Position numbers and translations under genes: made by a program. Positions 38,373 through 47,240 of a DNA stretch of 64,000 nt are shown here, one piece after another. Where the stretch lies: assembly GCF_001748085.1 (NCBI RefSeq), contig NZ_BBZK01000009.1, forward strand, positions 186,001 to 250,000, written 5' to 3'. The DNA comes from Streptomyces sp. TP-A0874. GTDB lineage: Bacteria; Actinomycetota; Actinomycetes; Streptomycetales; Streptomycetaceae. Under the pieces are notes generated by a model, which saw only the letters and a list, made by a program, of their open reading frames with translations, was not told where the DNA came from and searched no databases. How positions within the stretch are numbered: position 1 is the first letter of the stretch; each line of letters starts with the position of its first letter.

Positions 38373-40553
38373 ATGACCGAAAAGCTCTCCTTCCCACGGC
38401 AGCACGCCCGCACCCAGCGCTTCACCCTGGGCTCACCCCGAGCCTTCTCGGTGGCCCCGGACGGGGGACGGGTCGTCTTCCTCCGCTCCCGCGGTGGCAC
38501 CCGGCGGGAGAACCTGCTCTGGGTGCGGGACACCGGAAGCGGTGCGGAGCGGATCGCCGCCGACCCCACCGCGCTGCTGGCGGGCGCCGCCGAGCAGCTC
38601 TCCGCGGAGGAGCGGGCCCGCCGGGAGCGGAGCCGCGAGGGCTCGGGGGGCGTCGTGGCCTACGCGCTGGACGCTGCGGCCGAGCTCGCAGCCTTCTCGT
38701 TGTCGGGCCGGCTGTTCGTCGCCGAACTCGGTGACACCGCCGCGGCGGCCTCCGCGGCCTCGGCGAGGGAGTTGCCGGTCGGGGACGCCGGGACGCCGGC
38801 GGGGTCGTCGGTGGTCGATCCGAGGCCCTCTCCCGACGGCCGCCACATCGCCTACGCGCTCGGCGGGGCGCTCCGGGTCGTGGCCGCCGACGGCTCGGGG
38901 GACAGGGCGCTCGCCGAGCCGACCGAGGCCGAGCGGGCCGCCGGCTCGGTCGGCTACGGGCAGGCCGAGTTCATCGCCGCGGAGGAGATGGACCGTTCGC
39001 GCGGTTTCTGGTGGTCGCCCGAGGGCGATCGGCTGCTGGTCGCCCGGGTGGACGACGCGCCGGTCCGGCGCTGGTGGATCGCCGATCCGGCCAACCCGGA
39101 CCGGTCGCCGGCCGAGGTGGCCTATCCGGCCGCCGGCACGGCCAACGCCGAGGTGTCACTGCTGGTGGCCGGGCTCGACGGCTCACTCGTCGAGGTCGGC
39201 TGGGACTACGAGGCCTACCCCTACCTGGCCCGGGTGCACTGGTCCAGCGGCGGGCCGCCGCTGCTCCTGGTGCAGGCCCGGGACCAGCGCGGCCAGCAGT
39301 ACCTGACGGTCGACCCGGACAGCGGCCGCACCGAGGTGCTGCACACCGAGACCGACCCGGTCTGGCTGGACCTCCTCCCCGGGGTGCCGGCCTGGGCGCC
39401 CGGCGGGCGGCTGGTGCGGATCTCCGACGAGGGCGGTGCCCGACGGCTCGTGGTGGGCGACCGCCCGCTGACCGGCCCGCGGCTCCATGTGCGGGCGGTG
39501 CTCGACGTGGCCGAGGACTCCGTGCTGATCAGCGCGTCCGCCGGGCCGGAGGCCGAGGACGCGGAGATCGGTGAGATCCACGTCTACCGGGTGACCGAGG
39601 ACGGGGTGGCCCGGGTCTCCTCGGGGGCCGGTGTCCACTCGGCCGCCCGTTCCGGCCCGTTGACCGTCCTGGTGTCGACCTCACTGGAGCGCGGTGGCGC
39701 GGAGGCCCGGCTCGTCGGGGAGGACGGCGGGATCCTCGGGACGGTCAGCTCGCACGCAGAAAAGCCAGTGCTCACCGCACGCGCACAGTTGCTGGAAGGA
39801 GGCGCACGACGAATCCCCTGCGCCCTCCTGCTCCCAAGCGACTACCGCGAGGGTGACGGCCCGCTGCCCGTCCTCATGGACCCCTACGGCGGTCCGCACG
39901 GCCAGCGGGTCCTCGCCGCCCACAACGCGCACCTGACCTCGCAGTGGTTCGCCGACCAGGGGTTCGCGGTCATCACGGCGGACGGCCGGGGCACCCCGGG
40001 CCGCTCCCCCGACTGGGAGAAGGCGATCGTCGGCGACTTCGCCGGCGCCACCCTCGACGACCAGGTCGAGGCGCTTCACGCGCTGGCCCGGAACCATCCG
40101 CTCGACCTCGGCCGGGTGGGCATCCGCGGCTGGTCCTACGGCGGTTACCTCGCCGCGCTCGCGGTACTGCGCCGCCCCGACGTCTTCCACGCGGGGGTGG
40201 CGGGTGCCCCGGTGACCGACTGGCGGCTGTACGACACCCACTACACGGAGCGCTACCTGGGGCTGCCGGCGGAGAACCCGGAGACGTACGCCGCCAACTC
40301 GCTCGTCACCGACGAGGGGCTGTCCCGGGCCGCCGAGCCGTCGCGTCCGCTGATGGTCGTCCACGGTCTGGCGGACGACAACGTCGTGGCGGCGCACACC
40401 TTGCGGCTGTCCTCCGCGCTGCTGGCCGAGGGACGGCCGCACGAGGTCCTTCCGCTGTCCGGCGTGACCCATATGACCCCTCAGGAACAGGTGGCGGAGA
40501 ACCTCCTCCTGCTCCAGGTCGCCTTCCTCAAGCGCTCGCTCGGCGTGGACTGA
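38373..40553 (+). CDS. S9 family peptidase (DPP IV-like)
   Basis: A 726-residue cytosolic prolyl-oligopeptidase-family enzyme. An N-terminal beta-propeller (about 20-430, DPPIV N-terminal-like, with EEMDRSRGFWWSPEGDRLLVARVDD) precedes the alpha/beta-hydrolase domain. The catalytic triad is Ser588 in GWSYGGY, Asp668 in HGLADDNV and His700 in SGVTHM. EE within AEEMDRS (about 207-208) resembles the Glu pair that binds substrate N-termini, so it is probably a dipeptidyl peptidase. It is leaderless (TAGGGT). It is followed by a terminator and then the peptide-import operons; a role in using imported peptides is plausible. Confidence 0.9.
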   Translation: MTEKLSFPRQHARTQRFTLGSPRAFSVAPDGGRVVFLRSRGGTRRENLLWVRDTGSGAERIAADPTALLAGAAEQLSAEERARRERSREGSGGVVAYALDAAAELAAFSLSGRLFVAELGDTAAAASAASARELPVGDAGTPAGSSVVDPRPSPDGRHIAYALGGALRVVAADGSGDRALAEPTEAERAAGSVGYGQAEFIAAEEMDRSRGFWWSPEGDRLLVARVDDAPVRRWWIADPANPDRSPAEVAYPAAGTANAEVSLLVAGLDGSLVEVGWDYEAYPYLARVHWSSGGPPLLLVQARDQRGQQYLTVDPDSGRTEVLHTETDPVWLDLLPGVPAWAPGGRLVRISDEGGARRLVVGDRPLTGPRLHVRAVLDVAEDSVLISASAGPEAEDAEIGEIHVYRVTEDGVARVSSGAGVHSAARSGPLTVLVSTSLERGGAEARLVGEDGGILGTVSSHAEKPVLTARAQLLEGGARRIPCALLLPSDYREGDGPLPVLMDPYGGPHGQRVLAAHNAHLTSQWFADQGFAVITADGRGTPGRSPDWEKAIVGDFAGATLDDQVEALHALARNHPLDLGRVGIRGWSYGGYLAALAVLRRPDVFHAGVAGAPVTDWRLYDTHYTERYLGLPAENPETYAANSLVTDEGLSRAAEPSRPLMVVHGLADDNVVAAHTLRLSSALLAEGRPHEVLPLSGVTHMTPQEQVAENLLLLQVAFLKRSLGVD

Positions 40554-40562
40554 GCCGCCGGC

Positions 40563-40598
40563 CGGTCGTGGCCCCGCAGAACGGCGGGGCCACGACCG
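40563..40598 (+). terminator. Terminator after S9 peptidase
   Basis: Perfect 15-bp arms 40563-40577 and 40584-40598 with a 6-nt loop, 10 nt after the peptidase stop. Confidence 0.75.
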
Positions 40599-40932
40599 CA
40601 CTCGCGGCGCGGAGGCCGGGGACGCAGGCCGGCTCCCGCGTCGCCGGCTGTTTTCCGATTGTCGTCCGCATAGCGATGAACGGCTTCAAGTCCTTTGCAC
40701 ATAGCGGCACTTGGCGGTCGATATTCCGGAGAAGTCCGTCAGCGGACCGGCCTGTCAAGCACGTCCGGACCTCAATCTGCGCAATCTTCGCTCAAGAAGC
40801 CCCGAGGACGGCCTTCGAGGGCCTCCGACCTCTTGACTGAGCTCTTCATCTGTTGCGAAGGTCCGCTCATCTCATGGCGCCACCGGTGCCGTGTCGCGTT
40901 CCGGAAAGAACCGAGTGCGGGGGGCCTTACGC
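40599..40932 (+). promoter_or_regulatory. bldK operon upstream region
   Basis: About 330 bp, AT-richer than its flanks, ahead of the peptide-permease operon. TTGCAC near 40696 and TTGACT near 40833 resemble -35 elements, but neither has a well-spaced TANNNT, so the promoter is not fixed. No gene is seen. Confidence 0.4.
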
Positions 40933-41976
40933 ATGACGAGTCCGTCCCAGGCTGCCGCGGCCGATACCGGGGGCACCCCCGAGGCCGGCGGCGACGGCGC
41001 CGGCGACGCCTCCTCGGCCCCGACGGAGGGTACCCAGCTCACCGGCCGCTCCCCCGGGCAGCTGATGTGGCGCCGCTTCAGGCGCGACCGCTCCGGGGTC
41101 GTCTCGGCCTACATCGTGCTGGCCTTCTTCGCCATCGGCCTGCTCGCACCGGTCATCTCCTGGCTGTACGGCAAGGATCCGTACACCCGGTACGGCCAGA
41201 TCCGCGACGGGCTGCTCAACGACTTCCAGTACCCGATCAAGCCCAACGGAGGCATCGACAGCGAGTTCTGGTTCGGGATCGAGCCGATCCTGGGCCGCGA
41301 TGTGTTCACCCAGTTGCTCTACGGCATCCGCACCTCGCTGCTGGTCGCCGTCGCGGTGACGCTGCTCGCGGTCGTCACCGCCATCCTGCTGGGGGTGGCC
41401 GCCGGCTATCTGGGCGGCAGGGCGGACTTCTTCATCGGCCGGTTCATCGACCTGCTGATGGCCTTCCCCAACCAGCTGTTCTTCGTCGCCTTCATGCCCA
41501 TCGTGGTGGCGCTCTTCGTCGCCGACACCGATGAGACACCCACCTGGGTGCGGGCGGTGGCGATGATCCTGGTGCTGTGGTTCCTCGGCTGGATGAGCCT
41601 GGCGCGGATCCTGCGGGGCACCGTGCTCTCGCTGCGCGAGCGCGAGTTCATCGAGGCGGCGAAGGTCAGCGGCGCGTCCCCCTGGCGGATCATCACCAAG
41701 GAACTGCTGCCGAACCTCGTCACCCCCATCCTGGTGCAGGCCACCATCATGCTGCCCAACTTCGTGACCGCGGCGGCCGGGCTGTCCTTCCTCGGTGTCG
41801 GCTTCATCGAGCCCACCCCGGACTGGGGCCGGATGTTCGCCACCGGCGCCGATGTCTTCGAGAACGACTTCACCTACATGTTCTTCCCCGGCGGAGCCAT
41901 GGTGATCTTCATCGTGGCCTTCAACCTCCTGGGGGATTCGGTCCGGGACGCCTTCGATCCCAAGACCGGCCGATGA
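40933..41976 (+). CDS. bldKA: Oligopeptide ABC permease, DppC type (BldKA-like)
   Basis: A 347-residue membrane permease of the OppC/DppC type. A polar N-terminus (about 45 residues) is followed by about six helices, starting GVVSAYIVLAFFAIGLLAPVI. The extracellular loop carries FGIEPILGRDVFTQLLYGIRTSLLVA, and the EAA-like loop contacting the ATPase is REREFIEAAKVSGASPWRIITKELLPNL. The start ATG 40933 is used; a GTG 42 nt upstream is possible. It is first in a five-gene operon whose order (permease, lipoprotein, permease, two ATPases) is that of bldKABCDE; the name rests on this order and locus, not on alignment. Confidence 0.8.
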   Translation: MTSPSQAAAADTGGTPEAGGDGAGDASSAPTEGTQLTGRSPGQLMWRRFRRDRSGVVSAYIVLAFFAIGLLAPVISWLYGKDPYTRYGQIRDGLLNDFQYPIKPNGGIDSEFWFGIEPILGRDVFTQLLYGIRTSLLVAVAVTLLAVVTAILLGVAAGYLGGRADFFIGRFIDLLMAFPNQLFFVAFMPIVVALFVADTDETPTWVRAVAMILVLWFLGWMSLARILRGTVLSLREREFIEAAKVSGASPWRIITKELLPNLVTPILVQATIMLPNFVTAAAGLSFLGVGFIEPTPDWGRMFATGADVFENDFTYMFFPGGAMVIFIVAFNLLGDSVRDAFDPKTGR

Positions 41977-42073
41977 GATCCGTCGGCGCAGGCACCACCC
42001 ATCGGACAACCGCGAAAGCGCTGAAGCAGCAGTCAGGAAACGGGCCACAACGGACGGCAGGTGCAGTGAAGCC

Positions 42074-43864
42074 ATGAGAACAAATCCGGTGCGCAGATTG
42101 CGTGCCACCGTGGTCGCCCTCGCGACGGGGGCGCTCCTCCTCACCGCCTGTAGCAGTGGCGGTGGCGGCGGTCCCAGCGACGGCGGCAAGGACGACGAGG
42201 CCACCGAGCAGGGCCTGGTCGCCTTCGGGGACGCGGCGGCCTCCGAGGGTCCGGCCGAGGACGTGAAGGGCGCCCAGTCCGGCGGAACCATCCGGGTGCT
42301 GCAGCGGGACAGCTTCTCCACCCTCGACCCGGCCCAGATCTACGTCTCCGACGAGATGATGCTCTCCACGCTCATCCACCGCCGGCTGACCACCGTCAAG
42401 ATGGACAACGACGGCGAGTACAGCGTGATCGGCGACCTGGCCACCGACAGCGGCCAGCGTTCGGACGACGGCAAGACCTGGACGTACAAGCTGAAGGACG
42501 GCATCCGGTTCAGCGACGGTTCGCCGATCACGTCAAAGGACTTCCGCCACACCTTCGAGCGGCAGTTCGCCAAGTTCGTCACCGAGGGGCCGATCTTCCT
42601 CCAGACCTGGCTCGCCGGTAGCCAGGACTACCGGAAGGCGCTGCCCGACGGTCCCTACAAGGGCGATCACCTGCCCGACTCGGTGTTGGAGACCCCGGAC
42701 GACAAGACCATCGTCTTCCACTTCAAGGAACCGCAGAACGACCTGCCGTACGCACTGGCGATGGCGGGCTACAGCGTGGTCTCCGAGAAGGCCGACACCA
42801 AGGAGAAGTACGCCCAGAACCCGCTGACGACCGGACCGTACAAGATCCAGTCGTTCAAGAGCGGCAAGTCGATGACACTGGTGCGCAACACCGAGTGGGA
42901 CCCGAAGACGGACGCCTCGCGCCACCAGTACCCGGACAAGTTCGAGATCACCTTCAACCACCAGTACGAGGACTCCAGCAAGCGGATCCTCTCCGACACC
43001 GGTGAGAACGCCCGGGCCGTCTCCTTCACCAACGGTGTGGACGCCGGCACGATGCCGCAGGTGCTCGGCGACTCGAAGGTCAAGGAGCGGGTTCGCACCG
43101 GCTACCAGATCTACGTCGCCCAGTACGCCATCAACATGGACCGGATCAAGGACAAGAAGGTCCGGGAGGCGATCGTCCACGCGATGCCGATCAAGTCGGT
43201 GCTGGCCCCGTACGGCGGTTCGGCCAGCGGCACCCTCGCCGCGGGCGTGCTGAGCCCGCTGCTCCCCGGCTTCGAGAAGGACTACGACCCGTTCGGCAAG
43301 CTGAAGAAGCCGCTGGGCGACCCGGAGAAGGCCCGGAAGCTGCTGAAGGAGGCCGGCAAGGAGGGCATGAAGCTCACCTACGCCTTCAACAACAGCAGTG
43401 AGGACCAGAAGGTCTCGGTCGCCGTGGCGGACGCCCTCAAGGCCGCCGGCTTCGACGTCCAGCGCAAGGAGCTGCCCGCCGACACCTACTACGACCTGGT
43501 CGGGAAGGTGGACAACGGCTTCGACATCTACCGCAACAACTGGGGCCACGACTGGGTCAGCGCCTCCACGGTGATCCCGCCGCTCTTCGACGGCCGGACG
43601 ATCCAGGACGGCTCCTCCAACTACTCCCACACCAACGACGAGAAGGTGAACTCCGAGATCGACCGCATCAGCGCGATCGCCGACCCGGAGAAGGCCGCCA
43701 AGGAGTGGTGGAAGCTCCAGAAGTACATCATCGAGGACGTCACTTCGATCGTGCCCGCCTACTACTACAAGCAGGTCCAGATCCAGGGATCCAAGATCGG
43801 TGGCGCGGTCTACAACGACGACCTCAGCGGCGTCGACCCGACGAAGCTCTACGTCAAGCAGTAG
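42074..43864 (+). CDS. bldKB: Oligopeptide-binding lipoprotein (BldKB-like)
   Basis: A 596-residue extracellular peptide-binding lipoprotein (SBP family 5). The signal peptide ends in the lipobox LLTAC with lipidated Cys26. A Gly/Ser linker leads to the binding domain: GGTIRVLQRDSFSTLDPAQIYVSDEM, GKTWTYKLKDGIRFSDGSPITSKDF (the DG-x-FSDG-x-P motif) and GFDIYRNNWGHDW. In S. coelicolor BldKB is needed for import of the extracellular signal that starts aerial growth. It is 97 nt after bldKA. A strong hairpin immediately follows its stop (43877-43915), so binding protein is probably made in excess over the permeases. Confidence 0.82.
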   Translation: MRTNPVRRLRATVVALATGALLLTACSSGGGGGPSDGGKDDEATEQGLVAFGDAAASEGPAEDVKGAQSGGTIRVLQRDSFSTLDPAQIYVSDEMMLSTLIHRRLTTVKMDNDGEYSVIGDLATDSGQRSDDGKTWTYKLKDGIRFSDGSPITSKDFRHTFERQFAKFVTEGPIFLQTWLAGSQDYRKALPDGPYKGDHLPDSVLETPDDKTIVFHFKEPQNDLPYALAMAGYSVVSEKADTKEKYAQNPLTTGPYKIQSFKSGKSMTLVRNTEWDPKTDASRHQYPDKFEITFNHQYEDSSKRILSDTGENARAVSFTNGVDAGTMPQVLGDSKVKERVRTGYQIYVAQYAINMDRIKDKKVREAIVHAMPIKSVLAPYGGSASGTLAAGVLSPLLPGFEKDYDPFGKLKKPLGDPEKARKLLKEAGKEGMKLTYAFNNSSEDQKVSVAVADALKAAGFDVQRKELPADTYYDLVGKVDNGFDIYRNNWGHDWVSASTVIPPLFDGRTIQDGSSNYSHTNDEKVNSEIDRISAIADPEKAAKEWWKLQKYIIEDVTSIVPAYYYKQVQIQGSKIGGAVYNDDLSGVDPTKLYVKQ

Positions 43865-43876
43865 CGGCCGACCAGG

Positions 43877-43915
43877 GCCGTGGGGGTGCCCGCTCCGCGC
43901 GGGCACCCCCACGGC
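43877..43915 (+). terminator. Intra-operon hairpin between bldKB and bldKC
   Basis: Perfect 17-bp arms 43877-43893 and 43899-43915 with a 5-nt loop, beginning 12 nt after the bldKB stop and 60 nt before bldKC. It is a partial terminator or an mRNA 3'-end protector that would raise binding protein above permease. Confidence 0.65.
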
Positions 43916-43974
43916 GCACCCAGGCCACCGCCGTCCCGGCCGTTTTCCGGCCATCCCCGAAAGCTGCCACCGAC

Positions 43975-44952
43975 ATGCTGCGATTCCTGATCCGCCGGTC
44001 GCTGGGCGCCGTCGTCATCCTCCTGATCATCAGCGCCCTCACCTTCTTCCTCTTCTACAGCATCCCGCGGGACCCCGCCCTGCTGGCCTGCGGGAAGAAC
44101 TGCACGCCTGACGCGCTCAAGGTCATCCGGGAGAACATGGGCATCGACAAGCCCGTGCCCGCCCAGTACTGGGAGTACATGATCGGGATCTTCACCGGTC
44201 GGGACTTCGCCGTCGGCCCCTGCCCGGCACCCTGCCTGGGCTACTCGTTCGTGGACGACTCGCCGGTGTGGGAGACCATCCTGGACCGCTTCCCGACCAC
44301 CCTCTCGCTCGCCCTGGGCGGCTCCGTCGTCTTCCTCGTCGTCGGCCTGGGCAGCGGTATGCTCGCGGCCGCCAAGCGCGGCACCCTGGTGGACAAGGTC
44401 TTCAGCGCCGGGTCGCTGGTGCTCAGTTCGATGCAGATCTACTTCATCGGGCCGTTGGTGATCGCCCTCTTCGTCTACCAGTTGGAATGGCTCCAGCAAC
44501 CCAGGTACGTGGAGTTCACCAGCGATCCGGTCGGCTGGTTCTCCGGGCTCTTCCTACCGTGGTGCGTGCTGTCGATCATCTTCACCGCCGAGTACACCCG
44601 GATGTCCCGGTCCACGATGATCGAACAGCTCCAGGAGGACCACGTCAGAACCGCCAGGGCCAAGGGGTTGTCGCGGCGGACGGTCTTCTTCCGGTACGCC
44701 TGGCGGGGCTCGCTGATCCCCATCGTCACCATCTTCGGGATCCACCTGGGCTCGCTGTTCGGCGGAGCGATGATCACCGAATTCACCTTCACCCTGCCGG
44801 GCCTCGGCCGCCTCGCCGTGCAGTCGGTGCTCAACACCGATCTCCCGATGCTGATGGGCGTGATGCTCTTCGCGGCCTCGGCGATCATCGTCTGCAACGT
44901 GGTCGTGGACGCCGTGTACGCGTTCATCGACCCGCGGGTGCGACTGTCCTAG
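43975..44952 (+). CDS. bldKC: Oligopeptide ABC permease, DppB type (BldKC-like)
   Basis: A 325-residue permease of the OppB type. The N-terminal helix is LIRRSLGAVVILLIISALTFFLFYSIP. A periplasmic loop contains four Cys (ACGKNC and GPCPAPC), unusual for this family and perhaps disulfide-forming. The ATPase-contact loop EDHVRTARAKGLSRRTVFFRYAWRGSLIP and the final helices ending FIDPRVRLS are family-typical. The start is ATG 43975, with a weak ribosome site; it sits just beyond the strong hairpin. It works with BldKA to form the membrane channel. The order supports the bldKC name. Confidence 0.8.
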   Translation: MLRFLIRRSLGAVVILLIISALTFFLFYSIPRDPALLACGKNCTPDALKVIRENMGIDKPVPAQYWEYMIGIFTGRDFAVGPCPAPCLGYSFVDDSPVWETILDRFPTTLSLALGGSVVFLVVGLGSGMLAAAKRGTLVDKVFSAGSLVLSSMQIYFIGPLVIALFVYQLEWLQQPRYVEFTSDPVGWFSGLFLPWCVLSIIFTAEYTRMSRSTMIEQLQEDHVRTARAKGLSRRTVFFRYAWRGSLIPIVTIFGIHLGSLFGGAMITEFTFTLPGLGRLAVQSVLNTDLPMLMGVMLFAASAIIVCNVVVDAVYAFIDPRVRLS

Positions 44953-44962
44953 GAGACCGCAA

Positions 44963-46024
44963 GTGACCACCAAGACCAAGCAGGCCTCCGGCCCGGAGGC
45001 CACCGGCTCCGAGGCCTTCCTCTCGGTACGCGACCTGTACGTGCGCTTCGCCACCGAGGACGGCACCGTCCAGGCGGTGGACGGCCTCTCCTTCGACCTC
45101 GAACGCGGCCGGACCCTGGGCATCGTCGGCGAGTCCGGTTCCGGGAAGTCCGTCACCAACCTCAGCATCCTCGGGCTCCACGACTCCCGGAGCACGACGA
45201 TCTCCGGTGAGATCATGCTCGACGGCCAGGAGTTGACCGGCGCCCCCGAGCGGACGCTGGAGCGGTTGCGCGGCAACAAGATGGCCATGATCTTCCAGGA
45301 TCCGCTCACCGCCCTCTCGCCGTACTACACCGTCGGCCGGCAGATCGCCGAGCCCTACCGCAAGCACACCGGCGCCTCCAAGCAGGAGGCCCGGCTGCGG
45401 GCCGTGGAGATGCTGGGCAAGGTCGGCATCCCCAACCCGAAGCTGCGGGTGGACGACTACCCGCACCAGTTCTCCGGCGGTATGCGGCAGCGCGCGATGA
45501 TCGCCATGGCCCTGGCCTGCAACCCCGACCTGCTGATCGCGGACGAGCCGACCACCGCGCTGGACGTCACGGTCCAGGCTCAGATCCTGGACCTGCTCCG
45601 CGACCTCCAGCAGGAGTTCGGCTCCGCGATCATCCTGATCACCCATGACCTCGGCGTCGTCGCCCAGACCGCCGACGACATCCTGGTGATGTACGCCGGC
45701 CGCGCCGTCGAGCGGGGCAGCGTGGCGGAGGTGCTCAGCAACCCGCAACATCCGTACACCTGGGGCCTGCTGAGCTCGATGCCACGGCTGTCGGCCTCCG
45801 TGGACGAGGCCCTGACCCCGATCCCCGGCACCCCGCCGAGCCTGCTGGCACCGCCTTCGGGCTGCCCCTTCCACCCGCGCTGCGCCTACGTCGCCGAGGT
45901 CGGCGCCTCCCGGTGCACCGGCGAACGCCCCGCATTGCCGCCCGGCCGGAGCGCCGCCTGCCACCTCACCGCCGAACAGCGACAGACCATCCTCGCCGAG
46001 CAGATCAAGCCCCGGCTGGGCTGA
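44963..46024 (+). CDS. bldKD: Oligopeptide ABC ATPase, OppD type (BldKD-like)
   Basis: A 353-residue ATPase of the OppD type. Walker A GESGSGKS is at 56-63, the Q-loop is MIFQDPLTALSPYYTV, the signature is FSGGMRQRAMIAMA, and Walker B is LLIADEPTTALD with the H-loop THDLGVVAQ. The C-terminal oligopeptide/dipeptide region contains the CPFHPRCAYV motif with Cys residues that in this family may bind an Fe-S cluster. The start is GTG 44963, 10 nt after bldKC. It heterodimerises with the next gene's product to drive uptake. Confidence 0.85.
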   Translation: MTTKTKQASGPEATGSEAFLSVRDLYVRFATEDGTVQAVDGLSFDLERGRTLGIVGESGSGKSVTNLSILGLHDSRSTTISGEIMLDGQELTGAPERTLERLRGNKMAMIFQDPLTALSPYYTVGRQIAEPYRKHTGASKQEARLRAVEMLGKVGIPNPKLRVDDYPHQFSGGMRQRAMIAMALACNPDLLIADEPTTALDVTVQAQILDLLRDLQQEFGSAIILITHDLGVVAQTADDILVMYAGRAVERGSVAEVLSNPQHPYTWGLLSSMPRLSASVDEALTPIPGTPPSLLAPPSGCPFHPRCAYVAEVGASRCTGERPALPPGRSAACHLTAEQRQTILAEQIKPRLG

Positions 46025-46036
46025 GGGGAGAAGAAC

Positions 46037-47131
46037 GTGACGGACGACCCCACCCTGCTCGCGCCGAGCGACCAGGCCCCGGCCACCGCGACGGCCACCG
46101 GCGAGCCCCTGCTCGTCGCCGAGCAGCTCACCAAGCACTTCCCGATCATGGGTGGCTTCCCGTTCAGACGGCAGGTCGGCGCCGTACAGGCGGTGGACGG
46201 CATCGACCTGACCGTCCATGCCGGCGAGAGCTTCGGCCTGGTCGGCGAATCGGGCTGCGGGAAGTCGACCACCGGACGGCTGCTGACCCGGCTGCTGGAG
46301 CCGACCGGCGGCACGATCTCCTACCGGGGTCGGGACATCACCCGCGCCGGCCGCAAGGAGCTCGCCCCGATCCGCTCCGAGATCCAGATGATCTTCCAGG
46401 ACCCGTACTCCTCGCTGAACCCGCGGCAGACGGTCGGCACCATCATCGGCGGCCCGATGGAGATCAACAACGTCAACCCGCCGGGCGGACGCGAGAAGCG
46501 GGTACGGGAGCTGCTGGAGATCGTCGGTCTCAACCCCGAGCACTACAACCGCTTCCCACACGAGTTCTCCGGTGGCCAGCGGCAGCGGATCGGGGTGGCC
46601 CGCGCATTGGGGCTGGAGCCGAGGCTCATCGTCGCCGACGAACCGGTCTCCGCTCTCGACGTCTCCATCCAGGCGCAGGTGATCAATCTCCTCCAGGAGC
46701 TCCAACGCGAACTCGGTATCGCCTTCCTGTTCATCGCCCACGACCTCGCGGTGGTGCGGCACTTCTCGCAGCGGCTCGCGGTGATGTACCTCGGCAGGAT
46801 CGTGGAGGTCGGTGACCGCCAGTCGATCTACCAGCGGCCCCGGCACCCCTACACCCACGCCCTGCTGTCGGCGGTGCCGGAGGCGGTGGTCCCGGAGGAC
46901 AGCGAAGCGGAGAGCGGGCGGATCCGGCTCACCGGGGACGTGCCCTCGCCGATCGATCCGCCCTCCGGCTGCCGCTTCCGCACCCGCTGTTGGAAGGCGC
47001 AGGAGAAGTGCGCCGTGGAGCTGCCGCCACTGGTCCAGCTGCCCGGCAACGACTCGGGGCACCTGACCGCCTGTCACTTCCCGGAAGCCGCCCCAGCCGG
47101 GGAGACCGCCTCTCCCGCCGCCTCGGCCTGA
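46037..47131 (+). CDS. bldKE: Oligopeptide ABC ATPase, OppF type (BldKE-like)
   Basis: A 364-residue ATPase of the OppF type. Walker A GESGCGKS is at 70-77, the Q-loop is MIFQDPYSSLNPRQTV, the signature is FSGGQRQRIGVARAL, and Walker B is LIVADEPVSALDVS. The C-terminal Cys-rich segment CRFRTRCWKAQEKC completes the family pattern. The start is GTG 46037, 12 nt after bldKD. It is followed by a hairpin (47142-47172), so the operon probably ends here. The N-terminal 20 residues are low-complexity Ala/Thr. Confidence 0.85.
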   Translation: MTDDPTLLAPSDQAPATATATGEPLLVAEQLTKHFPIMGGFPFRRQVGAVQAVDGIDLTVHAGESFGLVGESGCGKSTTGRLLTRLLEPTGGTISYRGRDITRAGRKELAPIRSEIQMIFQDPYSSLNPRQTVGTIIGGPMEINNVNPPGGREKRVRELLEIVGLNPEHYNRFPHEFSGGQRQRIGVARALGLEPRLIVADEPVSALDVSIQAQVINLLQELQRELGIAFLFIAHDLAVVRHFSQRLAVMYLGRIVEVGDRQSIYQRPRHPYTHALLSAVPEAVVPEDSEAESGRIRLTGDVPSPIDPPSGCRFRTRCWKAQEKCAVELPPLVQLPGNDSGHLTACHFPEAAPAGETASPAASA

Positions 47132-47141
47132 GCGTCCCTCA

Positions 47142-47172
47142 GGGCCGCGCGGCGGGCACCGCCGTGCGGCCC
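47142..47172 (+). terminator. Terminator after the bldK-like operon
   Basis: 12-nt arms 47142-47153 and 47161-47172 pair with one G.T wobble across a 7-nt loop. A 14-bp tandem repeat follows at 47185-47212. Confidence 0.55.
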
Positions 47173-47240
47173 GCCGGGCCCGTAGCACCGGGTCTGTGGC
47201 ACCGGGTCTGTGGCACCGGCGTGGGCAGACCGCTCAGCGG

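Noticed and set aside
42533..43954. A 473-residue open frame opposite bldKB
   Set aside because: Val/Leu/His-rich shadow of the lipoprotein gene, with no ribosome site.
47185..47212. Attachment site or transposon end (14-bp tandem repeat)
   Set aside because: The repeat is short and not flanked by any integrase, transposase or tRNA; it is probably slippage.
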